Shown here one piece after another: positions 1-11,547 of a stretch of 64,000 bases of DNA. Each line of letters begins with the position of its first letter. Position 1 is the stretch's first letter. Source of the DNA: Calycina herbarum (taxonomy: Eukaryota; Ascomycota; Leotiomycetes; Helotiales; Pezizellaceae); assembly GCA_001414485.1 (NCBI GenBank), contig LLEY01000080.1:124001-188000 (forward strand), read 5' to 3'. Under the pieces are notes generated by a model. The model worked only from the letters and a program-made list of their open reading frames with translations. It was not told the origin of the DNA and did not search any database. A program made the position numbers and the translations under genes.

Positions 1-1917
1 ATACTTCTTATCTGTATACTAACCTTCGAGACTTAGTTATCTTTGTTTAGTTCGTTTGAGTTTCGTTATACTAAGACTCGGTCTATAGTCTTTTAGCGTT
101 TAGAAGTCGAGGTAGGTTTAAGAGTTTAGAAAGTAGTCTAAACAGTAGAGAAGGATCCTCGTATAAGTAGAGAGAGTTTTAGTATTATACTAGATAAGAG
201 TTAAAAGGTAGTTCTTTTAACTAAAGTGGTTATACCGACTAGCTTAGTTGTATTAGCTATATATAACTTAGCGTTTCAGCGTTTTTCCTTATCTAAGGCT
301 AGAAGATCTACTACTATTTTAACGAAGTTATAGTTCTAACGTCTCTTAAGTATAGCAGCTAAGTTTCGTAGCTATAGTATAATCTTTTCCTATATATAAA
401 AGAACTGTTCTAACTCTAGTATTCTTCTAAGTATAGCTATACTTGAAAAGCGACTTCTAAAGTTAGTAAACGTTTCTCTAGTATAATCCTTTCTATCTAT
501 CTATAAAGCCTAGAAGACGTTCTATATATTCTCTATCTCGTATCTAATTAAGAAATATAAATTTAAAAGTTTAATTATATCTTAATAATTATAGAAATTA
601 ATATAAATCGATTTAGACTCGTATCTAGGCTTAAGGTAGTTCCTAGCGAGTCTAGTAGTTATTCTCTATATAAGAGCCTTTTAAGTCGAGCTTGTATTAT
701 AATAATCGGTATTTACTAGTAGTCTATCGCGTACTAATATCTTCTATTATTAGTATATAAGTAATATATTATTATCTAAGAGTTTAATCTTTTCTATAAT
801 CTTACTTTTCACAAGTTAGAAAGGATTCGAGGTATCTTTAGAAGTAGATAGAGTAGTCTACCGTCGAGAGAAGGTATTAGAGACAGGATCTCTTAAGCGA
901 AAGAGGTCTAGAGTAGGACTTAGAAGAGAAGAAGAGTCGTTCTTAGATTAGAATTATTAAGGTTAAAAGTCTCTAATTTAATTCCTAAGTTCACTTATAA
1001 TTAATTCTAACTATACGAACTAATCGTTGTTATTTTAAAGTTTTTCTTCTAAGTCTTATACTACGTCTTATATCTCGTCTATATTAGAAAAGTCTTAGTT
1101 GTCTTTAGAGTTTCAAGTAGATTACTTTCCTTTCTAAGACCTTTAATTTTTAGATATATAAGTACGGTTCGTAGACCTTTCGGAGAAGAGTCTACTAGCT
1201 TCTCTAACAGGTTACTTAATACTATTAAGCAGAGCTTTAGAATTCGATATATCGTATATCGATTCGAAAAAGAGAGAGAGGTTAAGAGGTAGATATAGGA
1301 GCCTTCTAGGTAACTATATATTATCGACTATCTATATCTTATATAGTAATCTCTATATAAAGAGAGTTATTAGAAGTCTTAGTAGTACTTAGTATAGTCT
1401 ACTTCTATTAACGTAGAAACCGTCTACGATTTTACTAGCTAACTGTTTAGATACTAAACCCCGGTGTTACTAGCTGTCTAAGTAGTCTCTAATTACCTAG
1501 CTATTTAAGATTATCGATATACTAATCCGAATCTAAGCTAAATCGAATTCGAAGCAGATACGCTAGCGCGCTTAAGTAAGATATTATAATAGACCGTCTC
1601 TAGTAGAGTCGAATTTAGTCTTTTAATATAATAGTATAAAACGAATACTACTATAAAAGAGGTATATAGAAGTACGTTTAATAGAATAACATATCTAAAT
1701 ACTAGGCTCTAATATAAAGGAAAAGACTAAATTAGTCTTTCTTAATAGAGAGAAGACAGCTATTTATAAGAGGTTCGGATAATAGTAAGTCTAGAAGCTA
1801 TCTAGCTATTCTAAATCCTAAAATAATATCTATATCGTATTCTATTTAGTACGTAGACTCGGTAATTCTAATTCCGATTATTCTAATTAATTTCTAATAG
1901 TTCTATTATATTACTTA
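1..1917 (+). mobile_element. RIP-degraded retrotransposon remnant (probably Ty1/Copia, left part)
   Basis: No open frame survives. TpA is extremely common, while CpA and TpG are rare and CpG persists; this is the signature of repeat-induced point mutation (RIP). Just before the pogo-like insertion the plus strand can be read into the Copia reverse transcriptase that resumes at 3788, so this piece is probably the upstream part of that element. Further left I could not assign coding remnants to a family. The + orientation is inferred from the right flank only. Confidence 0.55.
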
Positions 1918-3786
1918 AGTATAACGTAGTTTATTAGAACCTGGCGTATATTAGAACCTGACGTACTTTTCCTTAGTATTTAACTTTAAATATTAATATA
2001 TTAACTATAATATATTAAATTAACTATAACTACTTAGAATCCGAAGAATTAGATATATCTACATCTATTTAACAGGTTTATATATTATAACCAGCTTTTC
2101 CGTAAGTGCTACAACGCTGTCTAGACGATTGCCTCTCCTTATTACCTCTCTCTATACGTAAGTCGCGTCGTACTTGCTTATTAACGTTCTTTTAAGTTAA
2201 AAGATCTTAGATATTCTCTACTATAAGTGCTCCCTCTTAATATACACGAGTCTTTTTAGCTCTACAGCGTTTGCTTAAGGCTTTATTCGCTGCTTAAAGA
2301 GTACGTACTTCAGTAGATAACAAGGTTATCTTATAAGCTATTCGCTCTGTATCTTTTGCTAATATAGCAACTATCTTAAATAGTAGAGTCGGCGAGCTTC
2401 TCTAGTAACAGGTAATCCGTTTCTAAATAAGAGTTGATTATAAGAGCGCTTTAGTAGGGTTTAAGAGAGTCTAGGAGATCCAAGTGTTAGAATTAGCAGT
2501 AGAGGGTCTTAGAGGAGTTAGAGTCTATAACCTTACGTCAAGCTTTGAAAGTACTACTTATAGGTTAAAAGACACTAGGCCAGCTCTATAGAATCCAGCT
2601 TAAGCGTTCTAGACCGTTATTAATTCTTTATATACTACTATAAAAGCTAAAAAGAACTCTACCTTCGTAATATAGTTAATATAAGCTTTGATAAACGTCT
2701 TAATCTGCTGACTATATACCTGTTTTAATATACTAAAGTACCTAATATTAAGTAGTTAGGTTATATAGAATAAGTAGAGAGGTAGTCTAAGAGTTATAAT
2801 ATTATATACTTTGTAATACTTTTGAAATTCAGCTGATTTATAACTCTTATATCTATCTAATACTAGTATTCGATATAGACTCTTTATACGACTAGTAGTA
2901 TGTTTATCGAAGTGTTTTAGCTATTCTAGACCTGTCTCGTTATTTATCTATCTGTTACTTATCGGTTTAATAACCTAGTCGTATAGAAGGCCGCCGTCTA
3001 TATACTAATTCGTAAGATAATTCTTCTCTTAGACGACTAAAAATAGAGAGATATCCTAACCCTCGCTATTAATATAAGCAATTACTATAGCCTATTCCCG
3101 ATTACCTAGCTAAACTGTCTTATCTCTACTACGTCGATCTATACGTATAACAACTATTATAGAGTAAATCACACTTATTATAAAGCTCGTTTCGTCGAAG
3201 TTATAGAAATTATAATCTAAAACGCTATATTTCGCTCTTATATTTTATATAAGTTAGAACCACGTGCTAATTAGGTTAGGATCTTCGTATAAGGCTCTTT
3301 AGAAGTCGTAAACACGATTAAAACACGTCTTTAACCCTGGTTATCGTTGTATAAATCGATATGTCTAAAGCTTACTAACGCGTTTCTCTTCTCGCGATTC
3401 GAGGATATAATTTACTATATCTTCTACACTAGCTAGCTAGGGTGTAAACTCTCTAGAATCTAAGTTAAGTATATTCTAAAGAATTACTTCCTTCTTAAGT
3501 TAAGTTAATTTAATATTTACTAGCTGTTGTTCTAGGAGAGGAAGTTAGCTATTTATTCTACGGCGAAGGCTAGTTTTAGAGACTTTGTAGATTTTTATAG
3601 TAGTCTAATAACTAAGCTTTTTAGATAATCAGATAGTCTTAATAGCTAAGATAATTCGAGCTTCTTAAGTTTAAATTTCTATTAGTAGTTATTAAAATAA
3701 CACGTATTAAAATAATAAAGTAGAGAAGATAGAAAAAGTATACTAGGTCCTGATATATACTAGGTTCTAATAAACTACGTTATACT
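1918..3786 (-). mobile_element. pogo/Fot1-type DNA transposon, RIP-inactivated
   Basis: About 1.87 kb, bounded by near-identical terminal inverted repeats of about 25 bp (1918-1942 and 3762-3786, outer bases AGTATAACG / CGTTATACT) and flanked by TA on both sides, the target duplication expected for pogo/Tc1 elements. Read on the minus strand and treating TAA/TAG as mutated CAA/CAG/TGG, a DDE transposase can be followed: a helix-turn-helix-like N part, then a block matching YNFDETGF near 3200, then VLDGHxSH-, LPPHSSH- and LKxxY-like blocks near 2900-2700. The length fits the Fot1 family. Many stops make it non-functional. It has split a Copia element, so it is the younger of the two. Confidence 0.85.
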
Positions 3787-3787
3787 T

Positions 3788-4440
3788 AATTATTAATAGA
3801 ACTAAATCGAAAGTTCTTTATATATCTACTAAAAGATTATCTATAATAGAAAGATATATTCTTTAAAGTAGTTAAGCTATTATATAGTATTTTAGAAGCT
3901 AGAAACTACTAGTTTATAATATATTATAAATACTATACTACGAAGCTTATAATAGAATAATCTACTTTCGACCTCTGTCTTTTATATACTAAACGATCGA
4001 ATAGACTTTTTAGAGTAGTAGAACTTTAAACTAACGAATCTCTTATACTTATAAATAACGTTTTTACTACTAAAGAGGAAAGTATTATTAAAGAAGCTAG
4101 ATTTATATCTAAGAATAGATAAGAGCTTATAATTAACTATCTAATTAAATTTAATAAAGAGCTAATTACTAAGTATAATAACGGATCTATTACTCTTATC
4201 TAGGATTATATAAAGTACTTAAATCTAGTATAAGATATACTAGCTAAGATATCTAATACTAAAGACACTTTATATATAGTATCTACTAAGGATTAATACG
4301 TTATCTAGCGTACTTAAGAAGTGTATTTAGTAATAGTATTATAACTAGAAGTAGTATTTAATCTATTATATACTATCTAAATAACTGATTTATAAGAGAA
4401 TAATATTAAACTTCTTAATAAGCGACTTTAATTATAACAG
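3788..4440 (+). mobile_element. Ty1/Copia reverse-transcriptase remnant (RIP-degraded)
   Basis: With TAA/TAG read as mutated Gln/Trp codons, the plus strand gives a Copia RT sequence: LNRKFF then VVKxLYxIxEA near 3870, DxCLLY near 3970, KEESxIKEA near 4080, then a segment resembling QPEAxFDLSxAAQ near 4350-4440. These blocks are characteristic of fungal Copia pol between RT and RNase H. The frame appears to continue leftwards once the pogo-like element and one TA are removed. No intact frame remains. Confidence 0.7.
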
Positions 4441-4960
4441 TTCTAGTTATATACGACTGGATTACGTAACCGAATCTCGCTTAGCCAGATCACGTGCCGA
4501 GGTTCTGCCGAAGTCTCGCTTAGTATATATAAATAGAGACAGAGCGTACTAACTCTTCTCTTCTCTCTTTAGTTTAGTTTTACTTAATATAGATACTATT
4601 CTATAAATACTTCTTTTAGTATATTTATAAAAAGCTATTATACTAAAACTAAATTCTTACTCTTACCTAGAAAGATATACGAATATTCTAAAACTAATAA
4701 CACGTTTATAAACGAAAGAATATATATATTTACCTTATAATAAATCTCTTCGTACGCGGTAATAAGCTTCGACGCTTCTCTCTTAGCTAACTTAATAAGC
4801 TAGTAGATAAAGAGCTTTTACTACCTACTATTAATACTAGCTCTTGAAAAGCTAAGACCTCGTACTAAGCTATAGTACTACTACTACTATCTACTAATAA
4901 GGCTACTACTAGCTCTTCTATAGCAGCGGCTAAGTTATCTTCTTCTCTTTCCGTCGATAA
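4441..4960 (+). mobile_element. Probable LTR/promoter region of a Gypsy-type retroelement
   Basis: A RIP-modified stretch between Copia pol and a Gypsy-like gag. It contains a TATA-box-like run (TATATATAAATAG near 4527-4539) followed by a pyrimidine-rich tract, as in the U3/R part of a retrotransposon LTR. The LTR ends could not be fixed and no second LTR copy was seen in the window, so this is inference from position. Confidence 0.4.
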
Positions 4961-5720
4961 TATTTTATAATAAATCCTTTAGATAATAACTACTCTTATA
5001 GATAAGCTCTACTATTTTAAAGTTAATACTAAATCCGGATCTAACTCTTAAGAAGTAGAAATATACGTACGCTATAAATACACCTCTATAGAGCTAAAGG
5101 CTAAATCAACTTCTACTATTCTATCTCTAAAGAAGACTAGTAGAATCGAGAATCTACGAACCTTTACTATAGAAGATAAATAGATTATATATAATACCTA
5201 AGAGACTGAAATTATAGTAAAGCTATATATTTATACCGACTACTTCAAGTCTAAGAAGGCAAAGATAAACCTGGTATATCGCGCTACTACTAGCCGAGCA
5301 CGTGATTATATTTAACTAAAATATAAGTTTAATACTAATAACTAATTTACTACTTATAATAAGATACTTATATACTTCTATAATATTATAGTTAGTTTAT
5401 ACGTCTATAACAAAGCTTATAAGAAGTACTAAGAGCTACGAATAGCTCGAGAGACGTTCTATAAGTTTTAAGCGAAGTTCTAGAAGCTAGTAGACGAGTC
5501 TAGAGCTCTAAAGTAAGATAAAATCAACAACCTCTTTAATAAGTTAACTATTAACCTCCGACAAGCTCTTACTATTATTAAACTTTAAGCTAAGAGAGAT
5601 ATAGACCTCTTTTACACCCTTGTAAGTAGCGTCGACAACGACCTACGAGGCATTGTAGAAGAAAAGGCTAGAGCACGTGTAAGTAAGTATCCACCTACTA
5701 CACCTACGGCTACGGCAAGC
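4961..5720 (+). mobile_element. Gypsy-type Gag remnant, RIP-degraded
   Basis: In one plus-strand frame with stops masked, the sequence reads as fungal Ty3/Gypsy Gag: an ATTSRARDxI block near 5285-5310, FTTYxK near 5345, ELRxxRETFxxFxAKF near 5430-5480, DKINxLFNKLTINLRQAL near 5515-5570 and VSSVDNDLRGI near 5622-5655, ending EEKARARV at 5660-5690. No pol follows: the similarity stops close to 5700-5720, where RIP-type composition also ends. Damage is lighter in the last 120 bases. It is a fragment of an inactive element. Confidence 0.75.
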
Positions 5721-6687
5721 GGGCTTTCAATAGAATGGCTCGCCCGTGTGGTAATAAAACCAGAAGCTCACACTGTGAGGTTTCGGGGAGTCGAAATGAA
5801 GACGCCCAAAACAACAACTGCACGTCAGGCGACTGGAGTGCCTTGGATAATGAGTTGAACTTTGGAGGAAATTTTTAAACAATGGAAGGTTGTTCCTTGA
5901 CCTCGACTCAACCTGGGGCAGGAGGTCAAGTCAAGGTTGACTTTGAGGTTCAAGGTCGGTCATTTCTTACTTGTCAACGACCTTCGTCTCGGCCACTTCC
6001 ATCAACGCAACGCGACACTCAATTGTCGAGGCGAGCGTTGTGGTTGCTCCTTCCCTCTCGACGAGAAACCTCCTGTCGACTCTAAGAGTTCTCTATGAGG
6101 TCAGCCCCTCTTGCTTGTTCCTCGAGTAGAATAGAGAATTCATGAGAATCAAAATTCTAATTCTTTTTACCCCTCTCGAACAATAATGGGAATAAGGTGT
6201 CGGGGAGTGGAAAACGAAGACGCCCAGTTCAATAGCTGGACCCCGGAGGTTGTAATAGATGAATCTGGTGCTGAAAATGAGATAGAACAGGCTTAAGAGT
6301 GGCCCGACTGCTGAGTTTGTCCTCCAAATTGCTCAGGAGGGGGGTAGTAAACTATAACGACTAGAAGAAAATATCCACCATACATAAAGGGGAACCGAGA
6401 ACCTTTCGATTGATTCACGCACCGAAGCAGTAGATGTAAACAATCGAGTTGGTAGCCAATCCAAGCAAGGCACTAGAAATGCAGGGTCGAGGGAGGACGT
6501 ATGATACTATCAAACACCCCTTTAAAACAAACAGCACACCAACCTTCCCCGCTCAAGAAGAACTTCGTGCAGCGAGATATATATAAAGATTAAATGTCAC
6601 CCTCCATTAAAACTCTCCTAGGGTAGCCTGTCCTGTCAAATCGACCTACAGGGGTCGCGCGAATCGCATCGCCCAAAATACAGTACG
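5721..6687. other. Intergenic, transition out of RIP DNA
   Basis: Composition returns abruptly to ordinary genic DNA (CpA and TpG common). Two similar short stretches occur, near 5780-5805 and 6200-6225, each with a 'GGGGAGT...GAAGACGCCCA' core, which looks like a small degraded direct repeat. A 67-codon ORF at 5882-6085 has no recognisable features and I do not call it a gene. The last 100 bases should hold the promoter and leader of the GT90 gene. Confidence 0.5.
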
Positions 6688-8715
6688 ATGCCACAGCAAC
6701 GCTCAAGCTTCACCTCACCCTCTAATTCTTATCGCATCCCCCCAGACCATGAGGATTCGAAGCGTCTGCCATCCCTAAAAACCATCTTCCTCCTCACACG
6801 CCGAAGAATGCGATCACGACAATTCCTCCTCCTGCTCGGCATCGTCTCCCTCTTCGCCGTCTTCCTATTCTACCTGCGAGGCACCTCTTTCCCCCCTTTG
6901 TCACCAGACGGGGTCCCAAATATCCTCAGGCCCTCGCCCGCGCAACCCGCAGATGCGCAGAAGGTCGAGCCCCCCAGGGTGGGCGACTCCCATCCGATAT
7001 GGCAGTTAATAAAAGACAGCGAGAAGGAATTCGAGCGCAAATTGGGCGCTCAATCGAAGACTTTGGAGGAAGCAGTGGCAGAATACAGGAGGAGATATGG
7101 GATACCGCCCCCCCCGAATTTCGACAAATGGTATGCATTTGCAAAGGAGAAGGGCGTGGTGATGATTGATGAATATGATACTATACACCATTCCCTCACA
7201 CCATTTTGGGGGCTAAAACCACAGACGATACGGAAACGGGCTCAGGAGGCACTTGGGTATGGGAATAATTTAATGGGGGTTCTTATAAGGAATGGGGAGG
7301 TGCGGAAGATTGGGGAGGGGGGCGCGGCGGATTGGCAGATTGAGGCGACGAAGGGGATGATGAAGGGTTTTGTTAAGTGGTTGCCGGCTATGGATTTGGC
7401 GTTTAATGTTCATGATGAGCCTAGGGTCGTGGTACCTCATGATGATCTGGAGAGGTTGGTGAAGGATGCGAAGGATACGAAGATGCCGGCTGCGAATGCG
7501 GTTGAGAAACCAAGGAATTCTTGGTCTCCGAGACCGAAAGATCTGGGGGATGGTTCACGACTTGAGGATATCAAGACTACAAGATTCAATGTCTTTGCAC
7601 ATCAACCTACATGGACACATTCGCGAATGTCCTGTCCTGCCACGAGTCCCGCCCGATTATCCCTCGAGGACGAACCCGCCCCAGATAATTTAGACGGATA
7701 TGCGCTTGGAGAATTAGGATTTGTTTACAACACCACAGCCTTCTCAGACGTCTGTCAATCCCCATCCTTCGGCTCAACATTCGGATTCTTCGACCGTCCC
7801 AACGCGTACAACATAGTCCACGACCTCTTCCCCGTCTTCTCCCAATCCAAAATCTCCTCCTACAACGACATCCTCTACCCCTCCCCCTGGTACTGGGCAG
7901 GAAAAGTAAAATACGTCGACACCGAAGACCGCGCCTGGACCGCGAAAGAAGATAAAATTTGGTGGCGAGGCTCAACAACCGGAGGCTTCTCTCGAGACGG
8001 AGGATGGAGAAGACAACACCGTCAACACGTCGTCCAAAAGATCAATGCCTTGGACCAAGCCAAAATCCTAACCAACAAAGGCTCACCCGAAGGAGGACAA
8101 GAAAACTGGCAAGTAAAACAAGTCCTCCGCTCCGACTACAGCGCCATATTCGACATATTCTTCTCCTACGTCGGACAGTGCGATGAAACCGACTGCGTGG
8201 CCCAAAAGGAATTCTTCTCCATCAAAGAAACGGCAAAACAAACGGATGCGTGGAAATACAAATACCTTCTCGACGTAGATGGAAACGCATTCTCGGGACG
8301 TTTCTACGCATTTCTTAAGAGTCGGAGTTTGGTCTACAAGTTGGCTGTTTTTAGGGAATGGCATGAGGAGTGGTTGAGGCCTTGGGTTCATTTTATCCCG
8401 TTGAGCTTGAGGGGGGAGGAGTGGGTGGAGGCTGTGAGGTGGTTTGCGGGGGAGGCGACGGGGAAGAAGGAGGCGGAACGACTTGCGCTGCAAGGAAGGG
8501 AATGGGCGGATAGGGTGTTGAGGAATGAGGATTTGGAGGTTTGGTTTTTCAGGTTGTTGTTGGAGTATGTTGTCCCCTTTTTTCCCCCCTGGCCCCTAAT
8601 TTCTCTCGGTTTTCCTCACTTGTTTCCTCACTTTTTGAGTTAGAAACTAACTTGCAACAGATATGGAAGACTTGTGGATGATAACAGGGAGATCATTGGG
8701 TATACCGGTGCTTGA
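6688..8715 (+). CDS. CAP10/GT90-family glycosyltransferase (type II membrane protein)
   Basis: Model join(6688..8564, 8661..8715), 643 aa. Residues 1-45 are a basic cytosolic tail and about 46-63 form one membrane anchor (LLLLGIVSLFAVFLFYL), the topology of Golgi glycosyltransferases. The rest matches the CAP10 family (GT90), known from capsule xylosyltransferase of Cryptococcus: DRPNAYN...YPSPWYW near 365-400, IWWRGSTTGG near 424, and KYLLDVDGNAFSGRF near 522-538. The open frame runs to 8643, but a GTATGT donor at 8565, branch ACTAAC and CAG at 8660 create a 96-bp intron. Splicing restores the family ending (LLLEYGRLVDDNREI). Its acceptor sugar and substrate cannot be told from sequence; a cell-wall or secretory glycan role is likely. 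Confidence 0.88.
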
Positions 8716-9914
8716 ACCATTTCCTCTCTCCCTTTAACCATAGCCCATCCATCCTCAACAACCCTTCATGTCAGCCTCAAACTCACCTCGTCACCTCAAA
8801 ACACACCAACCAACCCTGTACAACACATAACGCACCTGACGAAAACACACGAGAAATCCGAGGAGGAAAACCCGGCGTTTAACAAGAGGAGGAATTTGTA
8901 AAATTATATATTTGGCACCCATCATTCGTGTCGCTCAGGGGCGGGGGGGCGACGGGGGAAAGGGTCAGATTACATTCTTGTGAAAGATTGAGAAGAGGAA
9001 ACATGGAATTTGTACGAGTATAGAACCAGGACAGAAGCAGTTGGGAACTTGTACCTACCTAGGCTGGCATGTTAGCATTGTTGTCTAGCATGTTGTGGAT
9101 TTTTAATAAATACCCCCTATTTTTTATTTCCTATAGCTAGCTATCTAATTCGTTGGCTTGTCGTGTATAAGTGTACTAAGTGTAGTATCATCATAGCAAT
9201 TCGAAGGAAATTTATCATTTGCCGACACTGGTTTTGCGGCTCTGGGAAAAATTGTACTTGTTGGGATCAATTTTTTCTTTACCGAACAATCTCAATCTAT
9301 TGGTTTTGATTTTGGGGGTTCTCCTGCTCTTCACTTGACCCCGCGACATGGCGGTTCCCTCAAGGTCACACACAGCTCATAAATCAACACCCTCGAAGTA
9401 TTTCAAAGTCATTCGCTCCCTATATTTCTTTCTCAAAGGTTTATCTAACTCACTACACACGCTACCTAACTAGAAGTGTAGTAATAGTAGTTAGCTAGGG
9501 ATTGAAAAACTCAACATCCACCCCACCCATGCTCTGCTGAAATCCATTCCACCCATTGATTCATCTTTCATATCCTTCAATCTGGTCTTCTCTCTTTCAA
9601 TCTTTCCACGCATCTTCAGCCCCAATCTCTCGTATATCAAATATACTTTACTACCACTCCCACCCATCCACCCCTCCCCACATATATAAAAGATCCCCCG
9701 TTCAAAAAACACCAATATATCTCAAATCCCCCCACCCATTAATCCCATCCACAGGAAAACGCCAGATCCCATACAACTGGAGAAGAAAAAAACACACATG
9801 GTATAATGTGGAAGGTTGGTTAAAAATTGCCACTGGCCAGAAAATCAAGAAGAATCCGGCCCCTCCAATGGTAAATCTCGCTTTTTAGTCTTGCCGTTGT
9901 GTGAAAGGAATGAC
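8716..9914. other. Intergenic between convergent genes
   Basis: Contains the 3' ends of the GT90 gene (+) and the MAPKK gene (-), which converge here. Short ORFs at 9491-9888 overlap on both strands, have biased composition and no domain features. Pyrimidine-rich tracts near 9540-9760 would be purine-rich in the MAPKK 3' UTR sense. I see no RNA gene or repeat. Confidence 0.6.
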
Positions 9915-11547
9915 TTATTCCTGCCAACCCCAGACGGTGGCAAGGAAATGTGCCATATTGACACGTTTACTGCGCATCTCAATCATCCAAGGATGTTCGA
10001 GCATCCGCCAAGGAGACGCACGACGATCAGGTTTCTTCTCCAGGCTGTGGCATTTGTTAGCTACTGGTCTCCTCATATATTGGATTAAGGGGCATAACAT
10101 ACCAACACTCGATAAAGTATTTAAAATTCTCACTCCACTTGATCCCCGCCTCGGGCTCATCTTTCAACTTCGGGATATTCTGTCGCACGATATACGTCAA
10201 AAGATCAATGAGCCCGGCCCTTGGTTGCATCTCTGTACCATCAGCGGGGAAGGGGAAACGATGCTGGGCAACCTCGAGTAGCGTAACGCCTGTACTCCAT
10301 ACATCGGAAGTGATGGTGTAGCTCTGTCCCGTGATCCGCTCTGGTGCCATGTAATATGAGGTTCCGATGAAGGTATTGGCGTCACCCTTGGTACCGAATT
10401 CTCCACTGACACCGAAATCGCAAAGCTTGACTTGTCCGTCTCGGCAGAGGAGGATGTTGCTGGGCTTGATATCTCGGTGGATAATCTTCTTGCTGTGGAG
10501 GTAGGTTAGGCCGGTCAGGACACCCTCGGCGACTTTTCCAAGGACCTTTTCTCCGGTTCGGCCACCAAGTTTCTTTACTTCGCGGTAGATGCTGTCGAGT
10601 GAGCCGCCCTCACAGAATTCCATGGCAATAGAAATCGTCGCTGTGCTAGGTTCAACAAAAGCACCATAATATTTACAAATGTGCTCATTGGCACAATCCT
10701 TGTTGAAACCTAGCTCACGAACGATTTGCTTCTTGACATCTGGATCTGGGTTTGTCGTGATGATCTGCGAATAACATTAGCCTAAATCCAATATCAAACA
10801 AAATCAACGTACCTTGAGAGCAAATACTGTCTTTCCACCCTTTAATACACATCGCGTGACAGCACCACCAGCACCTTCTCCTAGACTTCCTAATTCCTCA
10901 ATTCTTTTTTCCATACTTGCTACTCGCCAACCCTCGTCATCTAACTCGTCCACATCGAGCGTTCGGCCTTTTTCTAAACTTTCCAAACTTAACTTTTCGA
11001 AACCATCGAGCCCGGTCATGCTACCATCACGCTCCATACCTGCACCACCTTCACTGTGATTTGAGTATAGAGAACCAACAGCCGAAGCAGGATCTGGTGT
11101 TCCTCGAGGGGGTTGTTGCAATCCATATTGAGATGCAAAGGATAGTGCTGAGTACTGTGAGCCTGCAGATGTTGGACCACTCGCTCTCCCATCCAGGGGA
11201 CCAAAACTTCCTGTTCTTGAATGTGCTGCACTACTCTCACTACCCCCACTCGCCGATTGACCTGTAGCTATTGATATATTCGGTCGCCCGTTTTGTAAAG
11301 AAGGCTGCTCGTAAGGAGTAGCATTGGTTCCCATAGGTGTTGCAAGTTGTAATCGAGGTAGAGAGGGTCGTGATGAAACCTGACCAGGCATTTGTAATGA
11401 CAGCCCCATTGGGGGTGGACCACCATTGTTGACGGGCTTTGCATTTGGAGAGGGCGGAATAGCGAGGCCTAACCTTGGGGTTCTTGCACCACCGGCGTTG
11501 CGTCCGCCAGGAATCGGAGGACGGAGTAAGGGAGCGGGTGACGACAT
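9915..11547 (-). CDS. mkk1: Cell-wall-integrity MAP kinase kinase (Mkk1/Mkk2-type)
   Basis: Model complement(join(9915..10044, 10103..10764, 10813..11547)), 508 aa. Residues 1-220 are a Ser/Pro/Gly-rich tail starting [14 protein letters not shown]. The kinase domain follows: glycine loop LGEGAGGAV (222-230), ATP lysine in FALK (245), catalytic loop HRDIKPSN (341-348), DFG (361-363), activation segment [17 protein letters not shown] with MAPER after it. The 48-bp and 58-bp introns are placed by frame; they join FALK to [14 protein letters not shown] and FIEC to [20 protein letters not shown]. These blocks are those of the Mkk1/Mkk2 branch that relays Bck1-type MAPKKK signals to the Slt2/Mpk1 MAPK in cell-wall stress. 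All key residues are present, so it should be active. Confidence 0.93.

Noticed and set aside
5882..6085. 67-codon ORF upstream of the GT90 gene
   Set aside because: No domain, biased composition, no splice or promoter support.
7006..8493. Several ORFs antisense to the GT90 gene
   Set aside because: Overlap a well-supported coding frame; composition shadows.
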